A DNA stretch of 64,000 bases from Macrosoma leucophasiata (GCA_036365455.1 JAWQUS010000002.1:8308001-8372000); one strand, 5' to 3'. Positions 1-10,689 are shown, numbered from the stretch's first letter. Program-made: numbers and translations. The notes: generated by a model not told the origin, from the sequence alone.

Positions 1-64
1 TCATGTACAACACTTTTGCTAAAGATTATCACATGATTAAATGCGTAGTTTACGATTCTACAAA

Positions 65-319
65 GGACATATAGACATACATTCATTTTTATATATAAAG
101 AGATAAGTGAATACTACAGCCTGTAGACATCTACATAAAAACTCCTTTAAGGTGTTAATGCAGAAGTTTAATCACTATTGAGGCCTCAGATATTTTTCCC
201 AGCACCGGTCCCGTTCATTACCATCCAATGTAACGAAACATGGTAGCACTAAAAATTAAAATAAGCGGCAAATAGATGGCAGGAATAGTTCCTAATGCCC
301 ATCCCATTGTCTACGCCGT
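65..319 (-). repeat. Family A repeat, old degenerate copy
   Basis: Read on the minus strand, this matches the family A consensus in scattered blocks: the CTGTAGACATCTACA segment, a TTGAGGCCTCAG segment, an AAGCGGCAAATAGAT segment and a final CTACGCC segment. The copy is heavily diverged. Its 5' end continues past the 5S-derived SINE inserted at 331: the flanking GAAGCTCTGTT occurs on both sides of that insertion. The family A copy is therefore older than the SINE. Confidence 0.6.
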
Positions 320-330
320 GAAGCTCTGTT

Positions 331-683
331 GATAATGGCAACCCATTATACGTCCCACTGCAGGGCACGAGTCTCTCCCCTTTTTTGGGGGGAGGCCTGG
401 AGCTTACTCCACCACGCTGCTCCAATGCGGATTGGTGGAGGTGGGTGGGTTAGTGGCCAACCCGCTGTCGGATGTTTTCAAACCGCCCATAAGGCCTCCG
501 ACAAGGTTTAACGACTGCTATCCATCGATAGCAACCGGGACCGACGGCTTAACGTGCCCTCCGAAGCACGGAAACGCGCATTTAATTAGCCACTAGCGGT
601 CACCCATCACACTACCCGACCGCGCCCGTAGTGCTTAACCGAGCAGATCGCTTACGATCTACACCAGCCGCTGGGCCATGCAC
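331..683 (-). repeat. 5S-rRNA-derived SINE, copy 1, with target-site duplication
   Basis: On the minus strand the head reads CTCGGTTAAGCACTACGGGC, then GCGGTCGGG and GATGGGTGACCGCTAGTGG. These follow the internal promoter of insect 5S rRNA (box A, intermediate element, box C) in the right order and spacing. The body contains CCGTGCTTCGGAGGGCACGT. The tail contains CCAGCAGTGGGACGTATAAT. The insertion is bounded by an 11-bp direct repeat, GAAGCTCTGTT, at 320-330 and 684-694. This fits a pol III-transcribed SINE mobilised by a LINE partner. It is nearly identical to the copy at 32559-32915, and it sits inside a family A repeat. Confidence 0.87.
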
Positions 684-694
684 GAAGCTCTGTT

Positions 695-1405
695 ACTTTA
701 TCACATTAGGTATGTTGTCTTGACATTTATTACGATTGATTTTTCCCACACTACATAAGATAACCTTTTAAATACATAGTTAGGTATACTTAGTTCTGAT
801 TGTTACACAAAAAAATATACGCTGTTGGCTGATACCAAAGGATACAATAAGATAAAGCTAAATGCAGGTATGATAAATCAGCCAATGATTGCGTCCGGCT
901 TAGTCATAGTTAAAATGATGACCTTAATTATTATTCCCGGTTAAGTAGACTATAACAAAGTATAAGGCGTAAATTAATGACTGAGTTATGCCAGAAATAG
1001 ATTAATCTAATAACTGTTACAGATATGCACTCATTACAGTTGACTTCACACTGTTATGGTAAAGGCAGGTAAATAGGCAAGTATCGAAACTCAGTACATT
1101 TACAAAAAGCTATGTTTTTATGCACAATTCTCCAAATTGGGTAGCTATCGCGTTCTATTGCTGCGCACGCGCCTATGCTTATAGGGTAACGATAGTCAGT
1201 ATCACAAATGTGCCCTCATTTAACTGATTTTGTAATCCAATTACATAATTATGACGAAACGACCGGGCAAGCGTATGTTAAGGTATTTGACTAACTGATA
1301 AAATGGCGTAATATGGATTTTTGATACCATTAGAGTTTATACATCTATTCAATCGAGATTCGTGGATACCATGATTGGTGCTGCTTTTGAACTGAAAAAT
1401 TGCTG
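695..1405. other. No gene or repeat recognised
   Basis: AT-rich sequence with no open frame of note and no match to the other repeats in the window. Confidence 0.5.
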
Positions 1406-1406
1406 T

Positions 1407-1634
1407 TCGTTAGTCTCGCTAAAACTCGAGAACGGCTGGATCAATTTGGCTAATTTTGGTTTTGATGATTTTTGGTAGTCTAGGGAAGGTTTAAAAGGTA
1501 AGAAAATATGAAGAAATTAAAGGGAAATAGTAAAACCACAATTTCATTTTCCCATACAAATAGTCCATGTCTATCAACCTTTGACACATTATTTCATTCT
1601 CAGGCAATACGAAGTTTTCCGGGTCAGCTAATAC
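1407..1634 (-). repeat. Dispersed repeat with CTGACCCGGAAAACTTCG head, copy 1
   Basis: The same sequence occurs at 58979-59192, also on the minus strand. Shared blocks include AGGTAAGAAAATATGAAGAA, CATTTTCCCATACAAATA and GCAATACGAAGTTTTCCGGG. On the minus strand it starts with an (A)GCTGACCCGGAAAACTTCGT head, similar to the ACTAGC...CTTCG head of family B. Both copies translate the peptide LADPENFVLP in one minus frame, but no known domain follows. It is probably part of a lepidopteran retroelement tail; the class is not proven. Confidence 0.7.
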
Positions 1635-1737
1635 TAAAATTAAAAATGGTAAGTTTAATGTTAAAAAAATGTTATATCTCGGTAGTTTTGGAACTGTCTC
1701 GCTAAGGTGCAGCCAACTGACGTCCATTCGGGACGTC

Positions 1738-1992
1738 GCAATAAATAATATTTTTGACAAAGTATCTACGTGCTTGGTGAAAATTGCCCACGAATATTGT
1801 TGTGATACTTATATTGTGAACAAGATAAAATATTTGTGTATCAAAATAGGTGGTGGGTGTGTCAGAATCGTTGGAGATTGAGGCAGGGGACGAAGCAAAT
1901 AATAAAATATTTTTGACAAAGTACGTGCCTTGGTGTAAATCGGCCGCGATTGTAGTGATGTGAACGAGATAAAATATTAGGTGGTGGGTGTG
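1738..1992. repeat. Diverged tandem duplication, about 155-bp period
   Basis: Unit 1 (1738-1861) and unit 2 (1894-1992) share AATATTTTTGACAAAGTA, an intermediate segment with CTTGGTG, GTGATGTGAAC-like and GATAAAATATT blocks, and a final TAGGTGGTGGGTGTG. Indels and substitutions separate the units, so the duplication is not recent. No coding function is apparent. Confidence 0.65.
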
Positions 1993-2019
1993 CTGGGCAG
2001 AGGAAAGTTAGGCAGTGGA

Positions 2020-2235
2020 TGTGAGGCGTGGACGTATCGTGGGGCGGGCTCGGCGCGGATTGGCGAACGGCTCGCAACGCGCGCGCCCACGCAGGCGCAC
2101 TGCACCTCCCGCGAGAAAAATCTTCACGAGGAAAACTCCGCTCACAGATTTCACATGTTAATGTTTATTTTAGAACGTGGGCGGCATAATAGCCGATGCG
2201 CAAAATGCGACCGCGGTCTTTACGGCCGTTTATTG
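2020..2235. other. GC-rich single-copy island
   Basis: The stretch is rich in CpG and GC in an AT-rich setting, with runs such as CGCAACGCGCGCGCCCACG and GACCGCGGTCTTTACGGCCG. It matches no other part of the window. Such islands in insect DNA can be promoters, 5' exons or conserved regulatory elements. No start codon, splice site pair or core promoter can be assigned with confidence. Confidence 0.3.
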
Positions 2236-2239
2236 TGAA

Positions 2240-2610
2240 TTTCGATATTTTTACACATTTTACTTTATGTTAATGTAAACATTTGACGGTTTGTTGCGGT
2301 GATAAACTTATCTCTTCTTAATTTGCGTCGATGTTCGCGTTTTATTTTGAAAATATGTTGGCAGATTTTCTTTGCTTTACAATACCTAAATAATCTAAAA
2401 TAAGAATCGCTAATAATTTGCGTGAATTTGAATAACATTTTATTTTACTTTTTTTTATCTACTTGATAATAAATTAAATTATAATAGCATTTCCAATATG
2501 TAATCTAATCACAAAGCCTATGTTCATCAATGAATTTACGTACCTACACTTATATTTCATTTCACTTTGGTTTCATTCATGATTTATCAGTTATATTTTT
2601 TTACCTCTAT
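2240..2610. other. No gene seen
   Basis: AT-rich filler sequence with T-runs. No repeat membership was recognised. Confidence 0.5.
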
Positions 2611-2612
2611 AT

Positions 2613-2765
2613 TGGTAGAACGCCAGTGACGGAGCTCGAGGGCGTAGGCACCACCGCATTAGCTAATCTGCTTGCTGCTAAATAGTAGTGTTCAGCGCTA
2701 TCATGTTCCGGCATAGACAGACAACAACCTAGACCTCGGGAGTGGCAACGACTCAACGCTGAAAT
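2613..2765 (+). repeat. Family A repeat, 3'-truncated or internally deleted copy
   Basis: It starts with a diverged head (TTGGTAGAACGCCAGTGACG) followed by GAGCTCGAGGGCGTAGGCAC and CACCGCATTAGCTAATCTG, then GTAGTGTTCAGCGCTATCAT. After the TTCCGGCA block it jumps to the CCTCGGGAGTGGCAACG segment and ends without the usual CATAACATAAAA tail. Confidence 0.8.
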
Positions 2766-2769
2766 GTAT

Positions 2770-3895
2770 AATTTTATGTATATTTATAAGCTACTATTTA
2801 CTCATCATTAATGAACAGTGTAATTGTTTGCCAGTTTCATGAAATAAAATAAAAGGCACGAAAAGTACTCTCAATTTTCTAAAACCTTGAATTAAAATAT
2901 GTATATGGTTTTATACTCAAATCAACGTAACTGCGCCTCCTCTCCGCGTCTAGATACTAACAGTAATTATTATATTATGAGCTGTAATAACTACTTCAAA
3001 TTAACGAGCACTGCATGCCTGCTTGCTAATTAATTATATTAAAAAAACTGTCTTCGTGTTTCCCAAGTTTATGGCACCAGCAGTAAAGTTGGCCGAGATT
3101 GAAAAGAACACAGTTTTCATGGCATAAATTGTTACTCGTATTATTAGCCGTAATAGCATATATTCCCAAGTTCCTATCCTACCCATCCCCTAGAGCTCTA
3201 TCACCAATAAAGGTATCTTAATTAATCCTCTAAATGTATTGTTTTAAAGTCAGAATGAAATAATATGAAATGTAAATCGTAGTTCACGTGCTCTCGGCTT
3301 AGGATACATATCAGGGTTCATTAGACATTTAAATTAATGTATTTTCAGTACGTTTGTATGTTAATCAATAGCTGTAAGGTTAAGTTCAGTGTCATCAGCA
3401 TTTTATGTAACATTTTCGATTGAGGACAAAGCGGTGGCAATATCTACAAACTGTTTTTTTTAAGACTTTTCAATTATTAATTTAGATTGAAACGTTATTT
3501 TAAGAAATACCAACTGAAAAACGTAGTGTGCCGCAGAAAGAATTATTAACTAAAAAACTTAGTGACCGAATGTCTTTATATATGGCTATTACAACTTTTC
3601 CCTGTAATTCCCCATTTCATCGCTAACAAAATTGGGTCGAAACGGTGTCATTAGTGGCTATTAGGAGCGTGTTAACGTGAGCTAAAAATATTTAGAGCTG
3701 GTTTCTACCAAATTTATTGACATTTATTTATATCCATATATGATGATCAACGTGAGAGTTAATTTTTTTGTAATCATTTTATAATTAATTAAATTTGTCT
3801 AACTGTGTAATTTTTAATGAGTCGTTTTGATACTGAAACTAGTCAATTAATTGACATAAACTATACCTACGTTAATGAAAACTAAACAAAAAACA
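2770..3895. other. AT-rich stretch without recognised genes
   Basis: No open frame, RNA gene or recognised repeat was found in over 1 kb. The sequence has AATTAATT-type runs and single-copy character. Confidence 0.5.
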
Positions 3896-3901
3896 AACTA
3901 A

Positions 3902-4220
3902 TTGCCTCAGTAGCCTAGTGGTAGCAGGCCACTACTACCACGCAGGGGTTCTGGGTTCAATTCCTGGGTCGGGGATATAAGAGATAACGGTGTAAAATCT
4001 TATCTTCTTTATCTCTGGTTCTATTGGGTTTTTTCCATTTTCTGGACGTTTCCCAGTAGGTACTTCGAAGTTTGGTAATGTGCCCGGAGATGCCAATAGG
4101 CTCGCCACCTGCTACATGGGCCAAAACGTAATCGGCGAATCGTGTTTGCATGTATGATTTAATGCATGTATTTACCTCTGCCTACACCTTCGGGGATTAC
4201 AGGCGTGAAGTAATTTTACG
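3902..4220 (+). repeat. tRNA-derived SINE, near full length
   Basis: The head has a pol III box A (TAGCCTAGTGG, 3911-3921) and box B (GGTTCAATTCC, 3954-3964) at tRNA-like spacing. The body carries GAGATAACGG, a CCATTTTCTGGA segment and GGTAATGTGCCCGGAGATG. The tail reads CTGCCTACACCTTCGGGGAT and then TACAGGCGTGAAGTAA. Copies with the same order lie at 28509-28810 (plus) and 16828-17094 (minus). The body-to-tail order is typical of lepidopteran SINEs. Confidence 0.85.
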
Positions 4221-4224
4221 TTTT

Positions 4225-4725
4225 TAAACAAAATTGTATCGTATATTATTTATCTAAAATTCGAAGGTCATGCAAGTCGGTCATTTTAGTTTTGGATGTG
4301 TGAGCAGCCTGTTTATCGCGCCTTTGTCGAAGCACAATGACTCAGTGGGTAGGCACGGTCCGCTGACTGCGAAAATTTGATGTTTACCTCACACCGACCG
4401 ACTCTACGAGGCGAATACGCGAAAATAACATTTTGTCAAAGTTTAGACAATCGAAATACATTTGTTGCAACATAACTTTTTATCCAATATGAATATATGA
4501 TATCACATTATTTTTATATTATACGTGATTGCGATATAAAAAGCAATATAAAACAAATGAGCACTTGTCTAGACAATGTTACACCTTCATAGAAAGTTGC
4601 AAAATGTTTGATTGAGGGTTGTTATAAACTTATACCCGGTATGTAATTGCGCAATGTTGGACCCGACGCGGCGTGGCTCGGAAAACATGAAAATGTTTAC
4701 TTTCAGCTAGCAATGCTAGTTCTGT
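4225..4725. other. No gene seen
   Basis: Mostly single-copy sequence. No repeat or long reading frame was recognised. Confidence 0.45.
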
Positions 4726-4729
4726 GAAC

Positions 4730-5105
4730 CTATTTTAAAATAAACAATTTGTAGGTACGTGATTCATGGCCGCTTTATTTGGGGAGACTACAAAATAGTT
4801 AGAGATTTCATTTTAAAATAAATACGTTCCACTCCGTATGATCATATTTCTAAGGCAACCTGTAATTAGGTTTCAGAGGTAATATAATTATCAAATTTCA
4901 ATTTTCTAAGGATTCGTTTTATTTTGAAAATATACAATTTGTAGGTACGTGATTCATGGCCGCTTTATTTGGGGAGACTACAAAATAGTTAGAGATTTCA
5001 TTCTAAAATAAATACGTTCCACTCCGTATGATCATATTTCTAAGGCAACCTGCAATTAGGTTTCAGAGGTAATATAATTATCAAATTTCAATTTTCTAAG
5101 GATTC
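4730..5105. repeat. Recent tandem duplication, 190-bp period
   Basis: A 172-bp unit at 4744-4915 is repeated at 4934-5105 with two substitutions that I can see (TTTTAAAAT to TTCTAAAAT, and CTGTAATTAGG to CTGCAATTAGG). Both copies start ACAATTTGTAGGTACGTGAT and end ATTTTCTAAGGATTC. A short related TATTTTRAAAAT spacer precedes each unit. The near identity implies a young duplication, or an assembly artefact to be excluded. It has no coding potential. Confidence 0.93.
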
Positions 5106-5109
5106 AGGA

Positions 5110-6398
5110 AGTATTATGACCTTTTCGCTGTTCCAAACAGCTGTTTCGGAAGTTTTTTTTACGCGACTGTTTGCAAAATCTAAAAGGTTTCTCTGTTAAA
5201 AAATAGCAGGTCGCGAGGATTTGCAAGATGGCGCCGAAATAAATAGCAGCACCTGTATCCGTTTCCAGTGCAGGGTGCGATGTCTTTTTTTTCTTAGATC
5301 AGATTATCATTTAATATGTAAATCCTGCTAATGTTATTTACGAATACTTAATAAATTATGTACGAAGCGTTTCGAAAAGCGTCGCGTAAAATAAACAGGA
5401 GCAAAAAAAATTGAAATGTTAAAACGAATACGTTGCTACGAGACGTTCTGAGTGAAAACACAGGCGTAATTGCTCGAAGGTACCCTAAATGGGGTCTGAC
5501 GATGCTCTTATCTGTGTGCCATTGTTTAACACGCTTTTTTCATTCCCACGGTCGTTGGCGAGCGACGAGCACAGCGCTGATAACGCGAGTACCTGTCGCC
5601 GGCTAAGTACCTGACCGTCTCGGGGGAATTCTTGCTATTCTACAATTATGCGCAGGATAAGCCACTCGACTAATCATTCACACGTTCAAAACTTTTTTTT
5701 AATAATACTCTTAGTTTTTTATGAGGTGACTCTACTGACTCTATTTTCCATGGGCGATTTCCCTTAATTTATGTCCTATGTAACATTAAAAATATCAAAC
5801 GGTCTGGCACATTTATTTCATGTTTACGATACGAAACGTTAACTAACTGTTCAGTTGGCCTTTACCCACAAAACAAGCCACTTAATTAAAAAAATATATG
5901 TGACGTTTCACGAAATTTCCATTCAATGGGTTTATCGCGGCAAACTGTCACACTCGTCGATATTCGAGGAGACAAATAATGCGGATCATACTCCAATAAT
6001 CATTATTATTCTCAAAGAACGTCCTATATATGTATAGAAATACAATTTCGTATTCATCTCATGAAGACAGAAAACGCATTGTTGAATTTAAATATTTAAA
6101 TGGAACGGCATCAAACAAAGAGAGTCGGGAGTCAAGTGCAAAATTCAGCGGCGACCCACGCGTTTTAGAAGGACAGATATAATGTAATAGGTACATGAGC
6201 CGAATCCATTATCCAATGACGTACAGCAATTACCCATTTAATGTAATTTGGGGCATTGTGAATGTGTCCAGCCCAACTTCTCGTACATTCTCGGCGTCAC
6301 TCACTCAAAAGCACCAATTAGAGAAATCACTACTATGAAAACACTGCTAGAGCACAGATCGAGCGCGAGCGTTCGCGGTTCGAACCGGTCATTTCAAA
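5110..6398. other. Single-copy stretch, no gene assigned
   Basis: It includes AAGATGGCGCCG (about 5227-5238), which resembles the YY1/Pho-type promoter motif, and a moderately GC-rich patch at 5540-5640. There is no convincing coding frame; the few short frames have unremarkable composition. Confidence 0.35.
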
Positions 6399-6399
6399 T

Positions 6400-7038
6400 T
6401 TGGTATCGGATATCCAGAGTTTTCAGTGGCAGGGTGTGAGGGCGCGCGCGTGCGTGTCAGCGGCCGGTGCGCGACTACTCGCTGAATGGGCGCCGGCGGA
6501 GGGGCGAAGCTCGCTCGGCCTACGTCTCACTCCCAGCGAGCTTACGAAAATCACTCACTCCTTGGCCTATCTCATCTGATTCTCCTCCATTACAAGGTCG
6601 TTATACTTTTAACCTGTACTGAGAATACGCGGCCACCTCGGGAACTCAACGCGACGACTAGCCCGGGGTCTTATTTCCAGTTCACGCAAAAGATTGCGTT
6701 TTTTTCGAAGAGCTTCCGACCGAAGCTACGGTGCGTCGCTGTGCATCCGGTGCCACCTGCTCGCACCCGATAGGAGTCTGTGCGTTAGAAGGAGATGAAG
6801 TGATCGATCAGAGCGCAGACCGGATGGCGGACTCAGTTATGAATGAATGTGCCGTCCTCGTCTCGCATGCGCCATTGCGCGATGCCGTCTCGCTCGAGCG
6901 CAGGTTGTCGTCGTAGAGGAAGTGAAAGGGACGAGAGGCGGCGTAGTAAATATTGCGCTTCGTGGCTCTACCGGGAGTATTTCAAAAGGGCTTTAGTTTT
7001 TGTGTCATCACAAAGGTTCACCGTCCATTTTCATTCAT
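6400..7038. promoter_or_regulatory. Large GC-rich island, candidate promoter or first-exon region
   Basis: About 640 bp of CpG-rich single-copy sequence sits in AT-rich surroundings. It starts with TGAGGGCGCGCGCGTGCGTG and includes CGCCGGCGGAGGGGCGAAG and CGATGCCGTCTCGCTCGAGC. There are arthropod initiator-like TCAGT words at about 6423 and 6833, but no downstream core element at the expected distance. Short plus-strand open frames cross it (6486-6773, 6731-6916, 6843-7040), and none resembles a known protein. It is the largest such island in the first 20 kb. Function is inferred from composition only. Confidence 0.3.
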
Positions 7039-7039
7039 A

Positions 7040-8405
7040 GATTTGCTTAGTGACGTGCCTATCTTGTTTAATGCCTTGGTCAAGAATAGAGAATTGAATT
7101 ACTTTTGAATATTTTTTTTTAGAAATTATAGACTATATTTAGTTTTTATGTTGATTTTATAAATGTACATATAAGTGTAATCACAGACTAGGGAACATTT
7201 AATAATCTCTACGATCCTATTAAAGACATATTTTTGTGTCAGATACGGCGTCAAACTGCTATGAGGTATGAACAACAAACATGACAGCCTTTAGACAAGA
7301 AAGACGCGTGATGTGGACATAATTTCTCTATAATTAGCATAATCAATCCAACAGTGAAAGAATAATATCCGTACTAGTTCTTAAAAAAATATCGTTTAAG
7401 TTTCTCATGGTCGTGGCTAGTTTGCATAAATTAATGTTGGTTAACATATCAGGCTAAAGGAATACAAAATTTGACAAAACGATATTAGATACTCACTATT
7501 TTATTAATTTCTTTCTTTTTACAATCAGCAATCGTATTGGATTTATTCTCCAGTGTTTTAGAGATAAGCAAATCTTGTGATGTAGTTTCTCAGTTAATTA
7601 AATACCTACGTAGCCTTGTCCTCCTGAGTCTTAATACACTATTTTCCAAGTCCTTGAGTGCTGCATTTAGAATGTTGTTATGGGCCTCTTGTCTGCTTTT
7701 ATAAGCTCGAGAAGATAGCTCTATCTGCTCTCGAACAATTTTAGCAATTTGAACAATCGCGACTTCGAGTTGTAAAACTCGAAGTCGCGATACGTGCTAA
7801 AATAGGTTCAGGTTTCAGCCTACGTTTGCTGGAGTCAATAGGTAGTGGTTATTAAATATGTATTTGGGTATATTTCCTCAATTTACCACGTACCTATTAT
7901 GTTTTTAGATCAAATTCATCGGAGACGAGCACCAATCATCCATGCATCGAGCAGATTGTAGAGTTGAGAATCTCGTGCATAAAAAATGCCAATAACAAAA
8001 ACACTTATTTCCTGGTCCAATAGCTTTTTTATTAATTAATAATCTGAGAGCCGTTAGTGCTCAAACTTATTGCAAGACTTATGATTTAATTTCTTAGTCG
8101 ATTTTGTGCTCCTTTTATTAACACACCGGATATCAAGGCCTGCTGTTTCATGTCTACAGTCTCTCTTTGTGTATTTATCGTACTGTTGAAATGGAAAGAT
8201 TTTAATAGCATTGTTTTTCGTTTCAAGGAGATTTTTCTATAGTATAGACAGGTTGATTTTATTTACTATAAGTCAAACTTATCTTAAGGGAGAAGGATAT
8301 ATTTCTGCCTGAAAAATCGTAACTGGTTAACCCATTACACAGTACATTTTGTAATATAGTTAACAATTAGCAATCTAACCCAACTTTGACTCGATCATAT
8401 ACCTA
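7040..8405. other. AT-rich single-copy stretch
   Basis: Apart from the hairpin at 7737-7803, I see no gene, RNA or repeat in this stretch. Confidence 0.45.
7737..7803. repeat. Long hairpin-forming inverted repeat
   Basis: Perfect 16-bp arms ATCGCGACTTCGAGTT (7756-7771) and AACTCGAAGTCGCGAT (7776-7791) flank a GTAA loop. An outer pair, ATTTTAGCA and TGCTAAAAT, extends the foldback. Just upstream, GCTCGAGAAGATAG and CTATCTGCTCTCGA form a second imperfect palindrome. It could be a foldback-transposon relic or a transcribed hairpin. Confidence 0.85.
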
Positions 8406-8409
8406 TACT

Positions 8410-8590
8410 TTTTTTTTATGTACCTTATGGAAGCGGTAAACAAGTATGCAGTTTACATTGATGGTAAGTGATGACTCCAGCCTATAGACACCCACACAAA
8501 GACCAAGGTCAAAATGCAGATGCGTTACCACTCCTGAGGTAGGCCTCAGGTGTTATGCCTCTGTGCCGGAAATTACAGGGCCGTACAAAA
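8410..8590 (-). repeat. Family A repeat, 5'-truncated copy
   Basis: It matches the 3' half of family A on the minus strand, from the poly(A) side (T-run and TATGGAAGCGG) through GATGACTCCAGCCTATAGAC and CAAAATGCAGATGCGTTACC to GGAAATTACAGGGCCGTAC. The family head is missing. A short AGGTAGGCCTCAGG insertion duplicates the CCTGAGG segment. Confidence 0.85.
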
Positions 8591-9068
8591 ACTCAATTAC
8601 TGGCGATTCAAAAAATGCCCGAACTACAAATTATTTATTTTATAGTCATTTGAAAATGACATAATTTGTACAGTGTTATGTTAACACATGGGCCCAGAAA
8701 TGTATGGAACAGTATCATTCTCCTTTTTACCATGTAAAATAATATGATCTGTCAAATCTTATGTCATCACAAGAGGACATATAAATTATGACGTTAAACG
8801 AAAGTTTAAACTACATGTAAAACAACAAACTGTTTCCTTTACTGACTCAGCCAACGAAGTAAAACATACGGAGATGCCGAGAATATCTCTAAAAAAACCC
8901 AGTAAATATTCTCGAGTATGTTTGTGGGTGCGGCAGTGTGCTCTTAGAGCATAGGGCAGGGTTGCATTGTTCGCTGTAACGTTATCTGTGGGCGCGCCAG
9001 CAAACGGCCCGTGTCCGCGGACATGGATTTATACTGTAGATATGTTCATAGATTTTTATGTTATGATG

Positions 9069-9325
9069 GTTTTTTTTTTAATGCAATGGAAGTGGCAAAC
9101 AAGCAAGCAGTTCACTTTGATGTTAAGTGATGACTGCAGCCTATAGACACTTACACAAAGACCTAGGTCAAAATGCGTTACCACTCCTGAGGCCTAAGGT
9201 GTTATGCCTCTGTGCCGGAAATTATAGAGCTGTACATTTAGCGGCACGTATATATATATTAGGTAATGCGGTGGTGCCCACGCCCGCGAGCTACGTCACT
9301 GGAGCTCTACCACCATTTTACTGGT
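9069..9325 (-). repeat. Family A repeat, internally deleted copy
   Basis: It runs from a T-run (the poly(A) tail) and GCAATGGAAGTGGCAAACAA to the head CGTCACTGGAGCTCTACCAC. The segment between GCTGTACA and TTTAGCGGCA is deleted relative to complete copies. At its head end, CTACCACCATTTTACTGGTG is a head-to-head junction with a second family A head. Confidence 0.88.
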
Positions 9326-9327
9326 GG

Positions 9328-9440
9328 TAGTTGTGGCAATTAAGCAATTAGTTCTGATTGATGGAAAGTAAATAGACCCTAGAGACATCTCCACAAAAGC
9401 CGGAGCTAAAATGCAGATGCTTTACCACCCATGAAGCTCA
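9328..9440 (-). repeat. Family A repeat, diverged 3' fragment
   Basis: It matches the family A 3' part on the minus strand at lower identity: GTGGCAATTAAGCAATTAG, GACATCTCCACAAAAGCC and AAAATGCAGATGCTTTACCA. The head is missing. Confidence 0.65.
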
Positions 9441-9444
9441 TACG

Positions 9445-10035
9445 TAGTAAAATAACACTAAATAAATAACTTTTTTAAGTAAATATGATAATAACCAGTT
9501 GACATAAAATATTTGTACTTATTTTCACCATATCTCATAATTTATAGTTATAGATTCACCAGCTGATATTCTGCTCATAATAATGAATTACAGTTTTGGC
9601 TTACGATATAACCCTAATTAGGGACAACAGTACATAATGTTAGTTAAAGGACTAAGTTGAGAACATCACTCATTTGTAGAGACGTGTACACGTACTCTAC
9701 GCACCCTAATTTCGAGAAATAAATATAAAGAAATTAATACGATGCATAAAAAATTTGACAGATCCCTACAATGTATCGTAATTAAAATCTACGTCAAAAG
9801 TTATCCTCGGGAAAGTAGAGCACATCTAAAATATAATTCCGTTAAATATAGTCCTTTGTTACAAGCAAACATCGGCCTGCGTCACTTGACGGTCACCTAT
9901 TTGTTTTTTTTGTCACAAGTCACAATAAATCGTGGATCGTCGGCAACTTCTATGATGAGGAAATATTTTTAAGTGTCACTTAAATATGGAATTTCGCCAT
10001 GTAGGTTTCAAGTAGCACTATTTTACGATATTGTG
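9445..10035. other. No gene seen
   Basis: AT-rich. A 76-codon open frame at 9742-9972 has no recognisable feature and is likely chance. Confidence 0.4.
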
Positions 10036-10039
10036 GACA

Positions 10040-10130
10040 GGTAAGGTGGCACAACAAGCATGCATTTCACATAGATGTTAAGTTATGACTGTTAGTTTTT
10101 ACGTCTCTGTGATGGTTATTACGGGGCTAT
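10040..10130 (-). repeat. Family A fragment, internally deleted
   Basis: It matches the 3' part (GGTGGCACAACAAGCATGCA, GATGTTAAGTTATGACTG) and then jumps to the GATGGTTATTACGGGGC segment. Confidence 0.7.
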
Positions 10131-10149
10131 ACATAAACCGGTACAAGAT

Positions 10150-10232
10150 AGTTTTTTTTAAAATGTAATAAAAGTGGCAAACACGCGTGCAGTTCACATT
10201 GATGTTAAGTGATGACTGCAGCCTATAGACCG
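10150..10232 (-). repeat. Family A fragment, 3' end only
   Basis: A T-run is followed by AAAGTGGCAAACACGCGTGC and GATGACTGCAGCCTATAGAC. The rest of the element is missing, a strong 5' truncation. Confidence 0.8.
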
Positions 10233-10291
10233 CGTATCTAATGTAGGTACGTTTATGAATAGCGGGGCACACCATTATCACAAACCTTCTC

Positions 10292-10388
10292 CTGGTGGCA
10301 GAGTTCCAGTGAAGGGATTCGAGGGCATAGGCACCACCGCAGTCCCTAATCTATCTGTCGCCAAATGATAGTGTTTAGCACTATTTTT
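10292..10388 (+). repeat. Family A fragment, head only
   Basis: A head segment (CCTGGTGGCAGAGTTCCAGT, CATAGGCACCACCGCAGTCC, GATAGTGTTTAGCACTAT) stops just before the complete copy at 10401. An old copy therefore lies directly upstream of a younger one in the same orientation. Confidence 0.75.
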
Positions 10389-10400
10389 TATTACTATTTG

Positions 10401-10684
10401 ACTGGTGGTAGAGCTCCAGTGACGGAGCTCGCGGGCGTAGGCACCACCGCATTACCTAATATACTTGCCGCTAAATGGTAGTGTTCAGCACTATCGTGTT
10501 CCGGTCAGGTGGTAATGTACAGCCCTGTAATTTCCGGCACAGAGGCATAACACCGTAGATCTCAGGAGTGGTAACGCATCTGCATTTTGACCTTAGTCTC
10601 TGTGTGAGTATCTATAGGCTGCAGTCATCACTTAACATCAACGTGAACTGCATGCTTGTTTGCTACTTCCATAACATAAAAAAA
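10401..10684 (+). repeat. Family A repeat, complete reference copy
   Basis: This copy defines the family. The head is ACTGGTGGTAGAGCTCCAGT with an imperfect GAGCTCC/GGAGCTC palindrome. Next come GGCGTAGGCACCACCGCATT, GCCGCTAAATGGTAGTGTTC, GTTCCGGTCAGGTGGTAATG, CTGTAATTTCCGGCACAGAG, AGGAGTGGTAACGCATCTGC, GGCTGCAGTCATCACTTAAC and GTGAACTGCATGCTTGTTTG. The 3' end is CATAACATAAAAAAA. A 3' A-run together with 5'-truncated relatives suggests a non-LTR element or SINE. I see no tRNA, 7SL or 5S head. The layout recalls the 3' end of a well-known silkworm retroelement family (GTGGTAGG...CAATAAAAA), recalled but not verified. Confidence 0.92.
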
Positions 10685-10689
10685 TCATA

